The notes: generated by a model not told the origin, from the letters alone. 64,000 nt of DNA from an uncultured Duncaniella sp. (GCF_910577345.1 NZ_CAJTMT010000006.1:79352-143351); one strand, 5' to 3'; counted from the stretch's first letter, positions 27,438 to 37,437 are shown. Program-made: numbers and translations.

Positions 27438-30400
27438 TTATTCACCTACCGTGAGTTGCTGGCCGGAGGTGTGGGCGGTGAATTGGGGGGCGTATTGGCT
27501 CTGGGCGGTAGCTATGCCTGAGGCAAAGGTGCCGGAGTTGTTGACCCACATATCGTAGGTGAGTACATACGTTCCCTTGGGGAGATGGTCGATGAAGAGG
27601 CGGGTGGATGCATCGCGGTTTTCGCGATAGAAATAGATTCCCTCTGCGAATATAGGAGTTGGAAGCTGTTCCACCGGCTCGTAGCAGGCCGGACGTTCGT
27701 CGACAATTGTGACATAATCCATATCGCGGTCAACACGGAGAGTGAGCGTGACCGTCACCTTGTCACCGACTTTCATCTCGTCGGTATAGCTGCCGTTAAT
27801 TGCAAACTGCTTTTCAATCGACAGTTCCGGACAGGCATGGGCCTTGACTGAGGTCATGGAGTCGGTATAGAGATAAAATAGTGCGCCCCACGATGGAGAG
27901 TCGCTTTCGCGGGTGACTTTCATAGAGCCCTTCGACTTGCTGTCGAGTGCGAGAGGTGTGCGGAAGTATCCGGTCATTCTCTCCACGTTGTCAGGTTCAA
28001 CTTTCTTACCGGCGACGGTGATTTTAGCTGTGCGCGCAGGTTCAACCCACTTTGACGAGGTTGAAAGTATCGCTGCTGTGGCCGAAGAGGTGGTCACAGA
28101 CGTACCCCAGTCCTTGGCTTCCTTCTGAAGAATGAGCCATTGACGGATTCTGTCGATGTCCTGACAGTCGGGGGCGACGGTGGCAAATGTCTCAAGAAGC
28201 ATTGCTGTCGTTCCGACTTTGCCCATTGACCAAAGGGTCATGTTGTCGAGCGACGGCCACCACATACCCTTTTCCGGAGTGTATTCCGAATATTGGCGCA
28301 GCGATTCAAGAATGGTTCCTGCCACGGCCGCATTGGAGTTGTCGGCGAGAATCCGGGCATAGATACCCTTGTCGAATACCGATGCCGATTTCCAGTCGGC
28401 AATGATGCGCTGGGTGGTGGCGGTTATGATTGCGCTGTTGGCATTCGGAGCGCCTTTCATATCCTTGAAGCGTTCGCGGAGATAGACATAGAGTGTGAAA
28501 TCGGTCTTCGGATACTTGCGGAAGGTGGTTGCAGCTTCCGAGTCAAGCCATCCGAGGGCAGAGCAGATCATTTTTGTCAGGTCGGCAGATTCGGGGAGAT
28601 AGCCGAGTGAACGGAGTTGACCGAAGAGGAGAAGCACATTCTCCGTAGCCCACTTCGAAGCCTTCGTCCCATACGAATTCCACGCCCATCCGCCATTTCC
28701 GCGCACGAGTTTCTTAAGGGTCGCGATGTTGGCCTTGACGGTTGAATTGACGGTCTTCTCATCGAAGAGGAGTGAGAGACGGCTCATGCGTTCACTGTCG
28801 TTTTTCGCATCGAGCATCCAAGGGGTAGATGCAAGAAGTACTTGCTTGAGATCTTCGTTGCGTTCGAGCATTGATGTGAGGGTCCGGTCACTCTTGTCGC
28901 TTGCAGCCCATTCTTTGAACGCTTCGGCGATGACGGGATTATCGCGCAGGAGTCCGGTGGCAATAGCAGCAGAGAAAATCGAGGCTGCGGCTTCATTGGC
29001 GGTGGAGGCTTCGATGTCGAGAAGGCCGGGGAGGGCTGTCACGACATACCAGACCGGATTCTCGCAGAACTGGAGAGTCACACGGGCATTGGCCGGCACT
29101 TTCGGGAGGGCCATGCTGAAGTCTTTCTCATCGGGAGCGATGTAGAAGGGATATGTGTCGATGACCGGACTGACAGCCGGGAGGACAGGCAACAAGGTCT
29201 GCTCTCCATCGGCAAAACGGTCGGTCGACGACTTGATGCGGTAGCCGATGAACGGCGCATCGGTAGGAGCAGTCAGGGCAGTGGTCACGACTGCCGAGGA
29301 GCCTGCGGCGATTACGTTGGTCTCCGTATATTCGCCGATGGTCTTGCCGTCGGCAGCATTGAAAATCTCAACGCTGGTCTCGACTGTCTGCTCGCTGTCG
29401 CTTCCGTTCATTACAGATGCGTTAACGGTCACGACATCACCTGCGCGCACAAAGCGTGGGAGGTTCGGCTGAACCATCACCGGCTTGTTAGCCATGACAT
29501 CGGCAGAGAAAGTGGTCGACATCAGCGAATCAGTATAGGCAAGGGCCTTGAAGCCCCAGGTGGTATTGACATTGGGAACGGTAAAGGTGAACGAGAGGCG
29601 GCCTTCACTGTCGGTCGTGAGCATCGGTTTGAAGAATGCCAACGGCACCTCACGGTCGCGGAAGGTGAATGGCATCTCATTTCCGGTTTCATTTCCGATA
29701 CTTCCGTTCTCGGATTCTGCATCCTCGTCCATTTCGGTCTTTGCTGCAGCTCCGGTTCCCGCATCATAGCCTGCAGTGTCGGAATCAGCCATTACTGACA
29801 TTGAAGTGTTGGCGGCAGCGGCCTCATATACCATCACCTCCTCTTTGTGCTCTCTGACCACATTCAAATCATCAGTGCCTGCCGACATCGTTGCTGCCGA
29901 TTTGGCAAGCATACGGGTGCCGCGAATGCGGATAGTTGACGGAGAGAGTGACAGTCCGTAAGTGTTGAAATCCGGTTGCATCAGTTCGACAACCGAGAGA
30001 TATTTACCGGGAAGATAGGTGGTGGAGGCGCGTCCGCGTGCGTTCATGTCAGACTGGTTCCATGAATAGTAATACTTCGCTCCTTGGGTGGCCGGATTGA
30101 ATGTCCATGATTGAGAGGCGAGTGCATCGAGTGCAGTATTATACATGTCGAGTACCACGGCTGCCTTGCGTCCGTTCTCCGATTCGTCGACGATGCGGAA
30201 CGTCCATGTCTCCTCGCTTCCGGGGATGAGACGGTCGCGGAAGGATTCGGTGACGAAGCGGATGCCTTTACGGGTGACATCACGGGTGAGAGTGATGCAG
30301 GCAGTCGAGTTGCGGTAGTTGCCGGTCACTGCAATTTCCATCACGGCCTCGTCAGTACCTTCGGGAAGATTGACGGGCAGATGCGACAATCCTTCGGGCG

Positions 30401-33173
30401 AGTTGACCCATTCGCGGGAGATGATTTTTGAATCAGTGTGGACTGTCACCAGAAGATTTGTCGGGCAGTCGACGGCGTAGAGCCATTCACCCTTGCCGTC
30501 AGCTCCGACAGTGACTTTTTCAGTAGGATACCACAGAAGTGTACCCGGGACGGGGCTTGTCTTGTCGGTGGGACGGTATAGGATGGCGGTCTGACTGACG
30601 GAATCCGCCAGACCTTTATCCGCAAGAGAGAAGCGGAACTCATATTTACCTGAGGAAAGACCGGAGAGGTCAAGTCGGGTGTTTTCAGACGAAAGCACAC
30701 CGTCGAGAACCTTCACGGAATCGCGGAGGACAGCAACGTTGACAGGAAGATTGACGGTGGAGTCCTGATAGTTGACCACCTGCGCTTTCACTGCCGAAGT
30801 CGGAGCGGAAATGTCGATATTTGCCGGGACAGATGCGCGGATGATGTAGCGCGTACCCATCGAGAACACCGTTGATGCAGTCTGTGTCTCTCCGGCAGGA
30901 GAGAGAGCCGACATTGTTGCCGAGAATATGCCGTCTGGGATGGGAGTGATTGCAAGCACATCTTTGGGAATGGTCATTTCAATCCGTCCCTCCGCATCGG
31001 TGGTTCCTTCAAGGGTATGGAATTCAACGTTTGCTCCACGGTTCCACCACCAGCGTGTGCGGGGTGATACCGACAGATTGAGCGTGAGACGAGCATCGCC
31101 GACCGGGAATCCGGCGTAGGTTTCCACTCGTCCGCGCAAGGTGACATCGCCGGTCGCCGGATAGTCCTTCTCGACAGGATCGAGAATCACCCGGAAGGTC
31201 GGGAGTTTGTAGTCCGATACCATGAAGCTGACGGGGTCATACCTGTTGTCGATTGAGATGCAGAAGCGCCCCGACAGACAGTCCTTGGGGATATTGAAAG
31301 TGGCGGCTACGCGGCCAAACTCGTCGGTGGTGAGTCGGAGCGTGTCGATGGCTCTGTAGGAAGCGTCGCGCAGGATTGCAGAAACCTCCTTGGAGATTAC
31401 CGGCCGATGCTCCTTACCTTTGTATTCATATATTATGGCCATCCAGTCCACGCTGTCGCCGGGATGGTAGAGCGGAAGGGAGGCATAGCCCGAAGCGGCT
31501 TGATACCATTCCGCATCTTTCTCAGTCGTTTGCGATGAGTAGACCCACACAGGTTGGGCGAAGCGGTCGCCATCTTTTTTCATATACACGTTGCCACGGG
31601 CTGAGATGTCGAGCGAGCCGTCAGCACCGGTGGTTCCGAGCGCTGTCAACGTGTTTGAATTGCGGTTTGCGTCATTGATGCTGATTTCCGCACCACTGAC
31701 GGGCGCGCCGCTCATGGCATCAAGTGCCCACACCATGTTTTTCTCGAATCTTGATGCTCCGAGTGCATAGCGGGTCACGTTGATTTTGTCGTACCACTTG
31801 CGTCCGGTAGGGGTGACACCTTCGATTACGGCAATAGCGATGTAATTGCCAGGAGCCGCAAAGGTATAGTCAACGCTCACGTCCTCAGAGAATGGTATGG
31901 CGCTTCCTGCTGTAGCCTTCACGGGAATCACGGCCTCTGCTTTCATGGCCGGAAGACCGGTGCAGTTGTAGGAACGGTCGGTGAGAGGCGAGGAAGACAC
32001 ATTATATATATAAATCTTTCCACTCTTGACGTTGGAGAGCGAGACATTTATCTTCACAGCTGTGCCGGGAGCGGCAAGATCGGGGTAATCAACGCTCATT
32101 TCCCGCAATTCAAGATTAAGCTTGATGTTTGAGAGACTGTTTTTGCGTGGATATGCAGGATAGGATTTGAGATTATGGCTGATGGCTTCATAGAGCCATT
32201 TACGGTATGCCTGCTCGGTTGGCATTGCAATGAGGATGTCGCCGGAATATTCCGAAGACTTGTTTTCCTCGTAGAGCGAACGCAGAAGCTCGAATTTCCT
32301 TTCAGGAAGCGAACGCATGTCATCGTCGGTGGAGGTATAGACGTGCGACGTGATGAAATTCAGCCTTTCAATGTCAGCGTTGATGAATGGGGCTGAGCCT
32401 GAGGGATGAAATTTCAGCAAGGAGGCATAGATTTCAAGAATCTTTGCCACTGTCGGGTCGTATTTCGAGAATGGAAGTGTGACGTAGAGGTCATGACGGG
32501 TCAGCAGACCCCACGAGAGCAGCGACCGGACGCGTCCGTTGGATGTGAGCAGTTCAAGTGCCTGCGAGGCCACGAAATCGTAAAGGGTAGGATAGTAGAT
32601 TGCACCGAGCCGGTTGATACCCAAGGCCCCTTGATCTTTCCGGCGCTCAGCACCGAAGTCGATGACGGATGCGTAGGTCTTGACAGGGGCTGCCTTCAGT
32701 GCGTCCTCATAGAGAAGCGCGCTGTTGACGAGCGATGCGATGCGGTTGCGGAACTGCTCGCCGCTCCATTCGTTGTAGTCAGCCGGGAGTGGTGAGAGCG
32801 GGAGGTCGCGGGAGTCATATTTCCAGCGAGAGGATGAATACACGGCTGAATATATGTCGGCCTGCAGGGTCAGGAGCATGGCTTTCAGCAGAGGGTCGGA
32901 TGACGCGGTGCAGATGCTGTCGATTTTCTCCACGACTCCAACGCCGTTTGATGCATCTATCTTCGTCTGAGCGAGATAATAGTCGAGCAGTGCGCGTGTG
33001 ATTGCCGGCCCGTCGGAGGCGTCGAGGGCTTTCGCCAGAGCCTTGGAGGCATCGGCGCTGACTGTCTTTGGATACGCGAAATCAGGGCGTTTGGGTGTGT
33101 TTGCGTTCATCTCTTGACCGAGAAGTAGGGATATGAACGTAAACAGTAGGATGAAAATTCTACCGGTACGCAT
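27438..33173 (-). CDS. large alpha-2-macroglobulin family protein lacking a visible thioester motif
   Basis: 1,911 residues with a Sec signal peptide (MRTGRIFILLFTFISLLLG) and no lipobox, so it is probably periplasmic. The middle has MG2-type strands (WVYSSQTTEKDAEW, LPLYHPGDSVDWMAIIYEYKGKEH, FGRVAATFNIPKD). The A2M domain includes WGFKALAYTDSLMST and ANKPVMVQPNLPRFVRAGD near residues 1220-1250. The terpenoid-cyclase-like alpha domain follows, and the C-terminal domain has VTLTLRVDRDMDYVTIVDERP. Where thioester-bearing homologues have a C-x-E-Q stretch, this protein reads WYVVTALPGLLDIEASTANE (about 1371-1390), so covalent trapping of proteases is unlikely. Bacterial A2Ms act as protease traps or envelope guardians. 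The sigma-factor genes upstream suggest stress control. Confidence 0.85.
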   Translation of the reverse strand: MRTGRIFILLFTFISLLLGQEMNANTPKRPDFAYPKTVSADASKALAKALDASDGPAITRALLDYYLAQTKIDASNGVGVVEKIDSICTASSDPLLKAMLLTLQADIYSAVYSSSRWKYDSRDLPLSPLPADYNEWSGEQFRNRIASLVNSALLYEDALKAAPVKTYASVIDFGAERRKDQGALGINRLGAIYYPTLYDFVASQALELLTSNGRVRSLLSWGLLTRHDLYVTLPFSKYDPTVAKILEIYASLLKFHPSGSAPFINADIERLNFITSHVYTSTDDDMRSLPERKFELLRSLYEENKSSEYSGDILIAMPTEQAYRKWLYEAISHNLKSYPAYPRKNSLSNIKLNLELREMSVDYPDLAAPGTAVKINVSLSNVKSGKIYIYNVSSSPLTDRSYNCTGLPAMKAEAVIPVKATAGSAIPFSEDVSVDYTFAAPGNYIAIAVIEGVTPTGRKWYDKINVTRYALGASRFEKNMVWALDAMSGAPVSGAEISINDANRNSNTLTALGTTGADGSLDISARGNVYMKKDGDRFAQPVWVYSSQTTEKDAEWYQAASGYASLPLYHPGDSVDWMAIIYEYKGKEHRPVISKEVSAILRDASYRAIDTLRLTTDEFGRVAATFNIPKDCLSGRFCISIDNRYDPVSFMVSDYKLPTFRVILDPVEKDYPATGDVTLRGRVETYAGFPVGDARLTLNLSVSPRTRWWWNRGANVEFHTLEGTTDAEGRIEMTIPKDVLAITPIPDGIFSATMSALSPAGETQTASTVFSMGTRYIIRASVPANIDISAPTSAVKAQVVNYQDSTVNLPVNVAVLRDSVKVLDGVLSSENTRLDLSGLSSGKYEFRFSLADKGLADSVSQTAILYRPTDKTSPVPGTLLWYPTEKVTVGADGKGEWLYAVDCPTNLLVTVHTDSKIISREWVNSPEGLSHLPVNLPEGTDEAVMEIAVTGNYRNSTACITLTRDVTRKGIRFVTESFRDRLIPGSEETWTFRIVDESENGRKAAVVLDMYNTALDALASQSWTFNPATQGAKYYYSWNQSDMNARGRASTTYLPGKYLSVVELMQPDFNTYGLSLSPSTIRIRGTRMLAKSAATMSAGTDDLNVVREHKEEVMVYEAAAANTSMSVMADSDTAGYDAGTGAAAKTEMDEDAESENGSIGNETGNEMPFTFRDREVPLAFFKPMLTTDSEGRLSFTFTVPNVNTTWGFKALAYTDSLMSTTFSADVMANKPVMVQPNLPRFVRAGDVVTVNASVMNGSDSEQTVETSVEIFNAADGKTIGEYTETNVIAAGSSAVVTTALTAPTDAPFIGYRIKSSTDRFADGEQTLLPVLPAVSPVIDTYPFYIAPDEKDFSMALPKVPANARVTLQFCENPVWYVVTALPGLLDIEASTANEAAASIFSAAIATGLLRDNPVIAEAFKEWAASDKSDRTLTSMLERNEDLKQVLLASTPWMLDAKNDSERMSRLSLLFDEKTVNSTVKANIATLKKLVRGNGGWAWNSYGTKASKWATENVLLLFGQLRSLGYLPESADLTKMICSALGWLDSEAATTFRKYPKTDFTLYVYLRERFKDMKGAPNANSAIITATTQRIIADWKSASVFDKGIYARILADNSNAAVAGTILESLRQYSEYTPEKGMWWPSLDNMTLWSMGKVGTTAMLLETFATVAPDCQDIDRIRQWLILQKEAKDWGTSVTTSSATAAILSTSSKWVEPARTAKITVAGKKVEPDNVERMTGYFRTPLALDSKSKGSMKVTRESDSPSWGALFYLYTDSMTSVKAHACPELSIEKQFAINGSYTDEMKVGDKVTVTLTLRVDRDMDYVTIVDERPACYEPVEQLPTPIFAEGIYFYRENRDASTRLFIDHLPKGTYVLTYDMWVNNSGTFASGIATAQSQYAPQFTAHTSGQQLTVGE

Positions 33174-33276
33174 GGTTTATGTAAAATTTGGGAGATTAGA
33201 GAAGTGAAGACGTGAGTTGTAATGAAAACGTCCTTAAAGGGTGTGAGGTTTGCGGGGATGCTGATATTTGTCAGGA

Positions 33277-33747
33277 TTATTTCGCTTTACGTTGTGAGCG
33301 GTGCTGTTTCATAAGCTGGCGGGTGAAGTCGCGTTCGGCAACTTTAAGTTGGAAAAGTTGATTCGGCGAAAGAATCTGCTTGTAATCCTTGAAATACTTC
33401 ATCTCGATTGTGTTTTCCCTGCCTTTGAGTTCATAGACGGCCTCGGCGGCTTTTTCATACTCAAGGTCAGTGGCCTTCTCTCCTTTTTTCAGTGTCTGGC
33501 GGTAGAGCTGCTCAGCTTCATTCTGGGCTTTGCGTATCTCTTCGTCCATGGAGTTGTAGAGCGGGAGGAACTTGGCCTTCTGCTCTTCAGTCAGATTGAG
33601 TTTCTTCGCGATGAAGTCGTTTTTGAATTGCTGCATTTCCTTCATCCACACCTCACGCTCACGCCCGGACGGACGCTGAGCCTGCGCGCTGATTGGAAGG
33701 ATGATGGCAGAGAGAACGAGGATAATGGAAAGTGCGATATGTCTCAT
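33277..33747 (-). CDS. small periplasmic Spy/CpxP-like protein
   Basis: 156 residues. The signal peptide is cleaved after ISAQA. The mature part is helical and highly charged, with KLNLTEEQKAKFLPLYNSMD, a close variant of the LTxxQ motif of Spy/CpxP proteins, and SPNQLFQLKVAERDF near the end, where a second such motif is expected. Family members bind unfolded periplasmic proteins or modulate envelope stress sensing. It sits between a sigma/anti-sigma pair and the macroglobulin gene (79 and 103 base gaps), consistent with one envelope-stress transcript. The similarity is short, so the exact function is uncertain. Confidence 0.6.
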   Translation of the reverse strand: MRHIALSIILVLSAIILPISAQAQRPSGREREVWMKEMQQFKNDFIAKKLNLTEEQKAKFLPLYNSMDEEIRKAQNEAEQLYRQTLKKGEKATDLEYEKAAEAVYELKGRENTIEMKYFKDYKQILSPNQLFQLKVAERDFTRQLMKQHRSQRKAK

Positions 33748-33826
33748 TGATGATTCCGTGTTTTGTCAGTTGACGTAGTAAGGTGGTACGATGGTCGTGT
33801 TGTGTGTGGGTGGAGTGTTGTTGGAC

Positions 33827-34297
33827 TCAGATTTCTGAAAGGGGAAATTCCGGTGAATCTGGCATGGATGCCGCTGTGTCGGAACTGTCTTCGTTCAGCA
33901 TCTCGTCATATTCGGTCGGGTCGAAACCTGTCTGGTAGAGGTCCTCCATGAGCTGATAGTCGTCGACATCTCCCTCGTTGATGAAGTAATCATTGATGAA
34001 GTGGTCGTTTTCGATTGCTGCTGTCAGGACAGGGTCGTTTTCGATTGAAAGGCCGTAAGAGTCGGTGCGCATCAGATCAAACATCTTCATCATGCACCAT
34101 ACACCCATGAACATGGCCGCAAGATAGACGTAGGGACGCATCCGCTGCCAGATTGAGCGCGGAAGCACCTTAGGCTCCGGTTTCTCCCATTCCTGCTGCG
34201 GAAGTGAAGCGGCCATCCGTTTGGCGAAATCTTCGAAATAACCGTCCGGGACAGTCATTCCGTCGTTTCTGTTGACCTTGGTGAGTATATCTTTCAT
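33827..34297 (-). CDS. probable membrane anti-sigma factor
   Basis: The start at 34297 (MKDILTKVNRNDGMTVPDGYF) gives 156 residues. A frame extension to 34381 adds a basic stretch with no support. Residues 1-55 are cytoplasmic and include VPDGYFEDFAKRMAASLP, a pattern common in small proteins encoded directly after ECF sigma genes in Bacteroidales. One transmembrane helix follows (YVYLAAMFMGVWCMMKM) and then an acidic periplasmic tail (DHFINDYFINEGDVDDYQLMEDL). No zinc-binding anti-sigma motif is seen. The role is inferred from position, topology and the sigma gene 108 bases upstream. Confidence 0.6.
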   Translation of the reverse strand: MKDILTKVNRNDGMTVPDGYFEDFAKRMAASLPQQEWEKPEPKVLPRSIWQRMRPYVYLAAMFMGVWCMMKMFDLMRTDSYGLSIENDPVLTAAIENDHFINDYFINEGDVDDYQLMEDLYQTGFDPTEYDEMLNEDSSDTAASMPDSPEFPLSEI

Positions 34298-34405
34298 TGG
34301 GGTTCGATTTTTTGAAGCTTGGAACTTATAAATGCTTAATCCTGCCGGACGGTTGTGCCGGGAGGGTTGCTGTTTATCCATTAGACTTGCGCGCGTGGCG
34401 GAAGT

Positions 34406-34966
34406 TTAATAGCTGTTTTCGAAAAATTGCTCTATTTTTTTCACGGCGAGATGATAGGACGCTTTCAGAGCGCCCACCGATGTGCCCATGATTTCCGACA
34501 TCTGTTCATACTTCATGTCGTCATAATATCTCATATTGAACACAAGCCGTTGTTTTTCAGGTAGTGTGGCGATGGCTTCGCGTAATTTGAGGGCCAGTTC
34601 GTCGCCGTCTATATTGGTGTCAGCATGAATGAGGGCGATTGCATTTGACTCCTCGTCGTCGAGCGAGATTCCACGGCGTTTTTTCTCTTTTTCGAGAAAG
34701 GTCAGGCTTTCGTTTATGGCAATCTTGTAGAGCCATGTCGACAGTTTTGCGTCGCCACGGAAATTCTCTATGTTCTGCCATGCTTTGAGGAAGGTGTTCT
34801 GAAGGATGTCGTCGGTGTCCTCATGAGACTGCACTGTCCGTCGGATCTGGCGGTAAAGAGGCTCCGAATAGAGTTTTATAAGCTCGCCGAAAGCCTCACG
34901 GCATGTCGAGGGGTCCCTCAGGCGTGCCACAAGTTTCTCGTCGTCAAGATTGGCCTCTTTGCTCAT
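34406..34966 (-). CDS. ECF-type RNA polymerase sigma factor
   Basis: 186 residues. Region 2 runs from about residue 25 to 95 (FGELIKLYSEPLYRQIR, DTDDILQNTFLKAWQN, STWLYKIAINESL) and region 4 from about 130 to 183 (LPEKQRLVFNMRYYDDMKYEQMSE, VGALKASYHLAVKKIEQ). It directs RNA polymerase to a regulon promoter, probably including its own. It heads a leftward set with the anti-sigma, Spy-like and macroglobulin genes. A -7-like TAATTTTG box lies about 60 bases upstream (35022-35029, complement) without a clear -33 element. Confidence 0.9.
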   Translation of the reverse strand: MSKEANLDDEKLVARLRDPSTCREAFGELIKLYSEPLYRQIRRTVQSHEDTDDILQNTFLKAWQNIENFRGDAKLSTWLYKIAINESLTFLEKEKKRRGISLDDEESNAIALIHADTNIDGDELALKLREAIATLPEKQRLVFNMRYYDDMKYEQMSEIMGTSVGALKASYHLAVKKIEQFFENSY

Positions 34967-35109
34967 AGAAAATGGGGTTTAAGTGATGACTGTCTGTGCT
35001 GTCGGTTTGACACCGGTTTTACAAAATTATTGAAAATTTGTAGCTGTGCCTAATAAAAACGCCTAATAGTTGTTAAAAGACAAAATACGCCGGGAGAATC
35101 GACTGATTA

Positions 35110-35892
35110 TCAGAATACATAGCTGAATCCCATGTTAAGATAGATGGGATACATGTGGAATGTTACTGTCTTGAACGATTTGTTGAAGATGTCGTTCAGA
35201 CCCCATGTGAGGTCAGCGTTTACGGAGAGGCGGTTGAAGACTCTCCACGAACCGCCGGCTTGGACACCCCACTGGAATTTTCTCAGTTCGTCGCCGAAAT
35301 CGTAGGTAGCGCGGGCATCCCCTTCAAACGAGACCTTGTTGCCTGTCGGGTCTCCCTCGCGCAGATAGCCATCATAGACATGTCCGTCAAATTCGTTGCT
35401 GAAAGCGTAGGCGAGATAGGGACCGAAATTCACTTTCCACCGGTTGTTGATGCGGTAGACAGCGGTGATGGGGATGGCGAGCTGCTGCGTATGGTATTTG
35501 GTGCGCACACGGCCGGTCCATTTTCCGGTCATCTCCTTTCCGTCCTGAATGATGGTCATGCCGTAGTTCTTCACCGTTGCATCAGTCTCCATGCCTTTGG
35601 TCTCGAATCGGAATCCGCTTGCGATGCCCCACTTTCCGCCATTGTCGTCAAACCATTTGGTGACGGTGGTTCCTATCGAGAGGTTGAGGTGCGGGCTGTA
35701 GGAGTTGATTTCGCGTATTTCAGCCGGAAGCGGGAGGGGTGAGGCTCCGCCGATGTTGATTCCTGCGTTGATTTCATATTCAAGTCCGAGGATGATGGAC
35801 TTTGCGATGTCGCCAGGACGGTCGCTCTGCGCTGCGGCCGAAAGACTGCCGAGGGTGAGAATGGCTGCTGATATGAGGTTCCTGATATTCAT
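35110..35892 (-). CDS. PorT-like outer membrane beta-barrel protein
   Basis: 260 residues. The signal peptide is cleaved after SAAAQ. Amphipathic strands alternate with turns (HLNLSIGTTVTKWF, WGIASGFRFETKGM, QQLAIPITAVYRINNRWKVNFGPYLAYAFS) and the last residue is an aromatic Phe (MGFSYVF), as expected of a barrel recognised by BAM. It lies 30 bases after the PCMD lipoprotein gene, so the two are probably co-expressed. Cargo or function unknown. Confidence 0.75.
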   Translation of the reverse strand: MNIRNLISAAILTLGSLSAAAQSDRPGDIAKSIILGLEYEINAGINIGGASPLPLPAEIREINSYSPHLNLSIGTTVTKWFDDNGGKWGIASGFRFETKGMETDATVKNYGMTIIQDGKEMTGKWTGRVRTKYHTQQLAIPITAVYRINNRWKVNFGPYLAYAFSNEFDGHVYDGYLREGDPTGNKVSFEGDARATYDFGDELRKFQWGVQAGGSWRVFNRLSVNADLTWGLNDIFNKSFKTVTFHMYPIYLNMGFSYVF

Positions 35893-35922
35893 TGGTGGTG
35901 ATGGCTTTGTGATGTGAGTGGC

Positions 35923-37065
35923 TTAGAGGCAGGTGATTTCGAGTTCATCCACAAAAAGGGTGCTGCCGATGGCACCTGAAAAGTAGTCTCCGTCGATGCT
36001 TGACGTCATGACGACAGCTATGCTGTAGCGTCCGTCCTCAAATTTGTCGGCATCGATGGTTGCGCCTTCGCGGAACACGAATGGTACATGGAAATATGTC
36101 CAGTCACTCGCACCCTTGCGCATCTCTTCCGAAATGCGGGCGACGGCTATGATGTTGGGATTGTCGTCAGACAGCACGTTGGCACCGTTGAGATATTCCA
36201 TGTCGGCGGTCGACTCGAAGTAGACAGCATAGATGTTGCATTCGTCATTCTTTCCGGGTATGGCTTCAAGTTTGCCGGGGGCACTTGCATTGAACTGCTG
36301 GTAGACCTCTCCTGGGGTGTATTTGAAATAGCCGCTGAAGTAGCGCGGGACATTGAAGAAAGGTGTGCCGAACTGGGTGGCTTCAAGAGGCTTGGCGATG
36401 GCGTTGTTGAGGTCGAACTTACCGATGAAAAGGTTGCCTGCGGCAATAGGTTTGTTGACCAATGCGCCCCAAGTGCCGGTGGAGCGGGTGACCAGACAGG
36501 CACATTTACCGATATGGCCTTCGTCAGTCTGGAATGTGGGATAGGTGTCGGGCGCTCCCTTGCCGTTGGTCATGGCAAAGCCTGAGTTGCCGCTTGCCCA
36601 GAACATGCTGTCGCGCTGATGGGTGGTCTCGTTGATGTTCACGTCGAAAAATACATCATAGCTGCCACCTTGAGCGCTTTTGGTCACCTTGACATCCTCG
36701 AAACCGTATTTAAGGTTGATGGCGTTGTTGCGCTGCACGGCGATGGTATAAGCCTTGGTCCATTCACCGTCCTCGGAGGTGACAACGTAGGTCTGCGGTT
36801 CGGTGAAGTCGCGCTTTGTTCCGCTCGGGGGGGCGATGGTCGCGCCGGGCGTAAGCTCGAATTCGGGGGCAAGGTCTGTGATGTTGACGTGGTTTTTGAC
36901 TATGAGGGTCACTCTGTCGTTTTCGATAATTGGAGTGCGGTTAAGAAGGTCGCCGGGGAGGGTGACGGCTACTATGTCACATTCGGCATTCAGTGGCTCT
37001 TTCTTGATACAGGAAGTCACCGCGAGAACCATTGCGAATGTCATTAACCATTTGATTGCTTTCAT
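35923..37065 (-). CDS. PCMD-domain lipoprotein
   Basis: 380 residues from the ATG at 37065. The frame extends to 37137, but a -7 box (TAATTTTG, complement of 37142-37149) would place the transcript start too close to that start. The lipobox is AVTSC. Residues about 25-120 form an Ig-like strand region (ITDLAPEFELTPGATI). Residues 130-380 match the putative carbohydrate metabolism domain (PCMD): LKYGFEDVK, WASGNSGFAMTNGKG, FGTPFFNVPRYFSGYFKYTPG, SSIDGDYFSGAIGSTLFVDELEI. It is likely a carbohydrate-binding surface lipoprotein. It is co-oriented with the barrel gene that follows and divergent from the gene at 37438. Confidence 0.75.
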   Translation of the reverse strand: MKAIKWLMTFAMVLAVTSCIKKEPLNAECDIVAVTLPGDLLNRTPIIENDRVTLIVKNHVNITDLAPEFELTPGATIAPPSGTKRDFTEPQTYVVTSEDGEWTKAYTIAVQRNNAINLKYGFEDVKVTKSAQGGSYDVFFDVNINETTHQRDSMFWASGNSGFAMTNGKGAPDTYPTFQTDEGHIGKCACLVTRSTGTWGALVNKPIAAGNLFIGKFDLNNAIAKPLEATQFGTPFFNVPRYFSGYFKYTPGEVYQQFNASAPGKLEAIPGKNDECNIYAVYFESTADMEYLNGANVLSDDNPNIIAVARISEEMRKGASDWTYFHVPFVFREGATIDADKFEDGRYSIAVVMTSSIDGDYFSGAIGSTLFVDELEITCL

Positions 37066-37437
37066 AAAAAAGACTTGATTTCTGTTCTGTGAATTGATTG
37101 GCATTGCGTCAAATAAAAATTGTTGAGCGCAAATCAAGGGACAAAATTACGAAAAAATGCGCTTTATTATGACTTTTATGCTATCTTTTGACTATAAATT
37201 GGGCTTTTTAGCTACAAAATTATTAAAATTATACTAATTTTAGGTGAGATTCCAAATAATCACTTAACTTTGCATCGAAAAATCTGACCTGTCCTTATGG
37301 ACAGATACCTCACGTTAAGAACAATGTCTGATGTCAATGCGGTTTAATGTCCGGAACAATCCAATGCCCAGGAACATAAGCTCTGCACCAACACTGTAGT
37401 AATTTTTCTATCAACCAATTATTATAATCATTTATTT
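37066..37437. other. divergent control region between two PCMD-type genes
   Basis: A minus -7 box (TAATTTTG, 37142-37149) serves the PCMD lipoprotein. A plus TAACTTTG near 37264-37271 serves the gene at 37438, leaving a leader of about 165 bases that contains a small CTGTCC-TTAT-GGACAG hairpin near 37288-37305. Confidence 0.4.

Noticed and set aside
27192..27521. 109-codon hydrophobic plus-strand frame near the macroglobulin 3' end
   Set aside because: GTG start only, no ribosome site, runs through the terminator hairpin and into the macroglobulin gene. At most a relic of a membrane protein.
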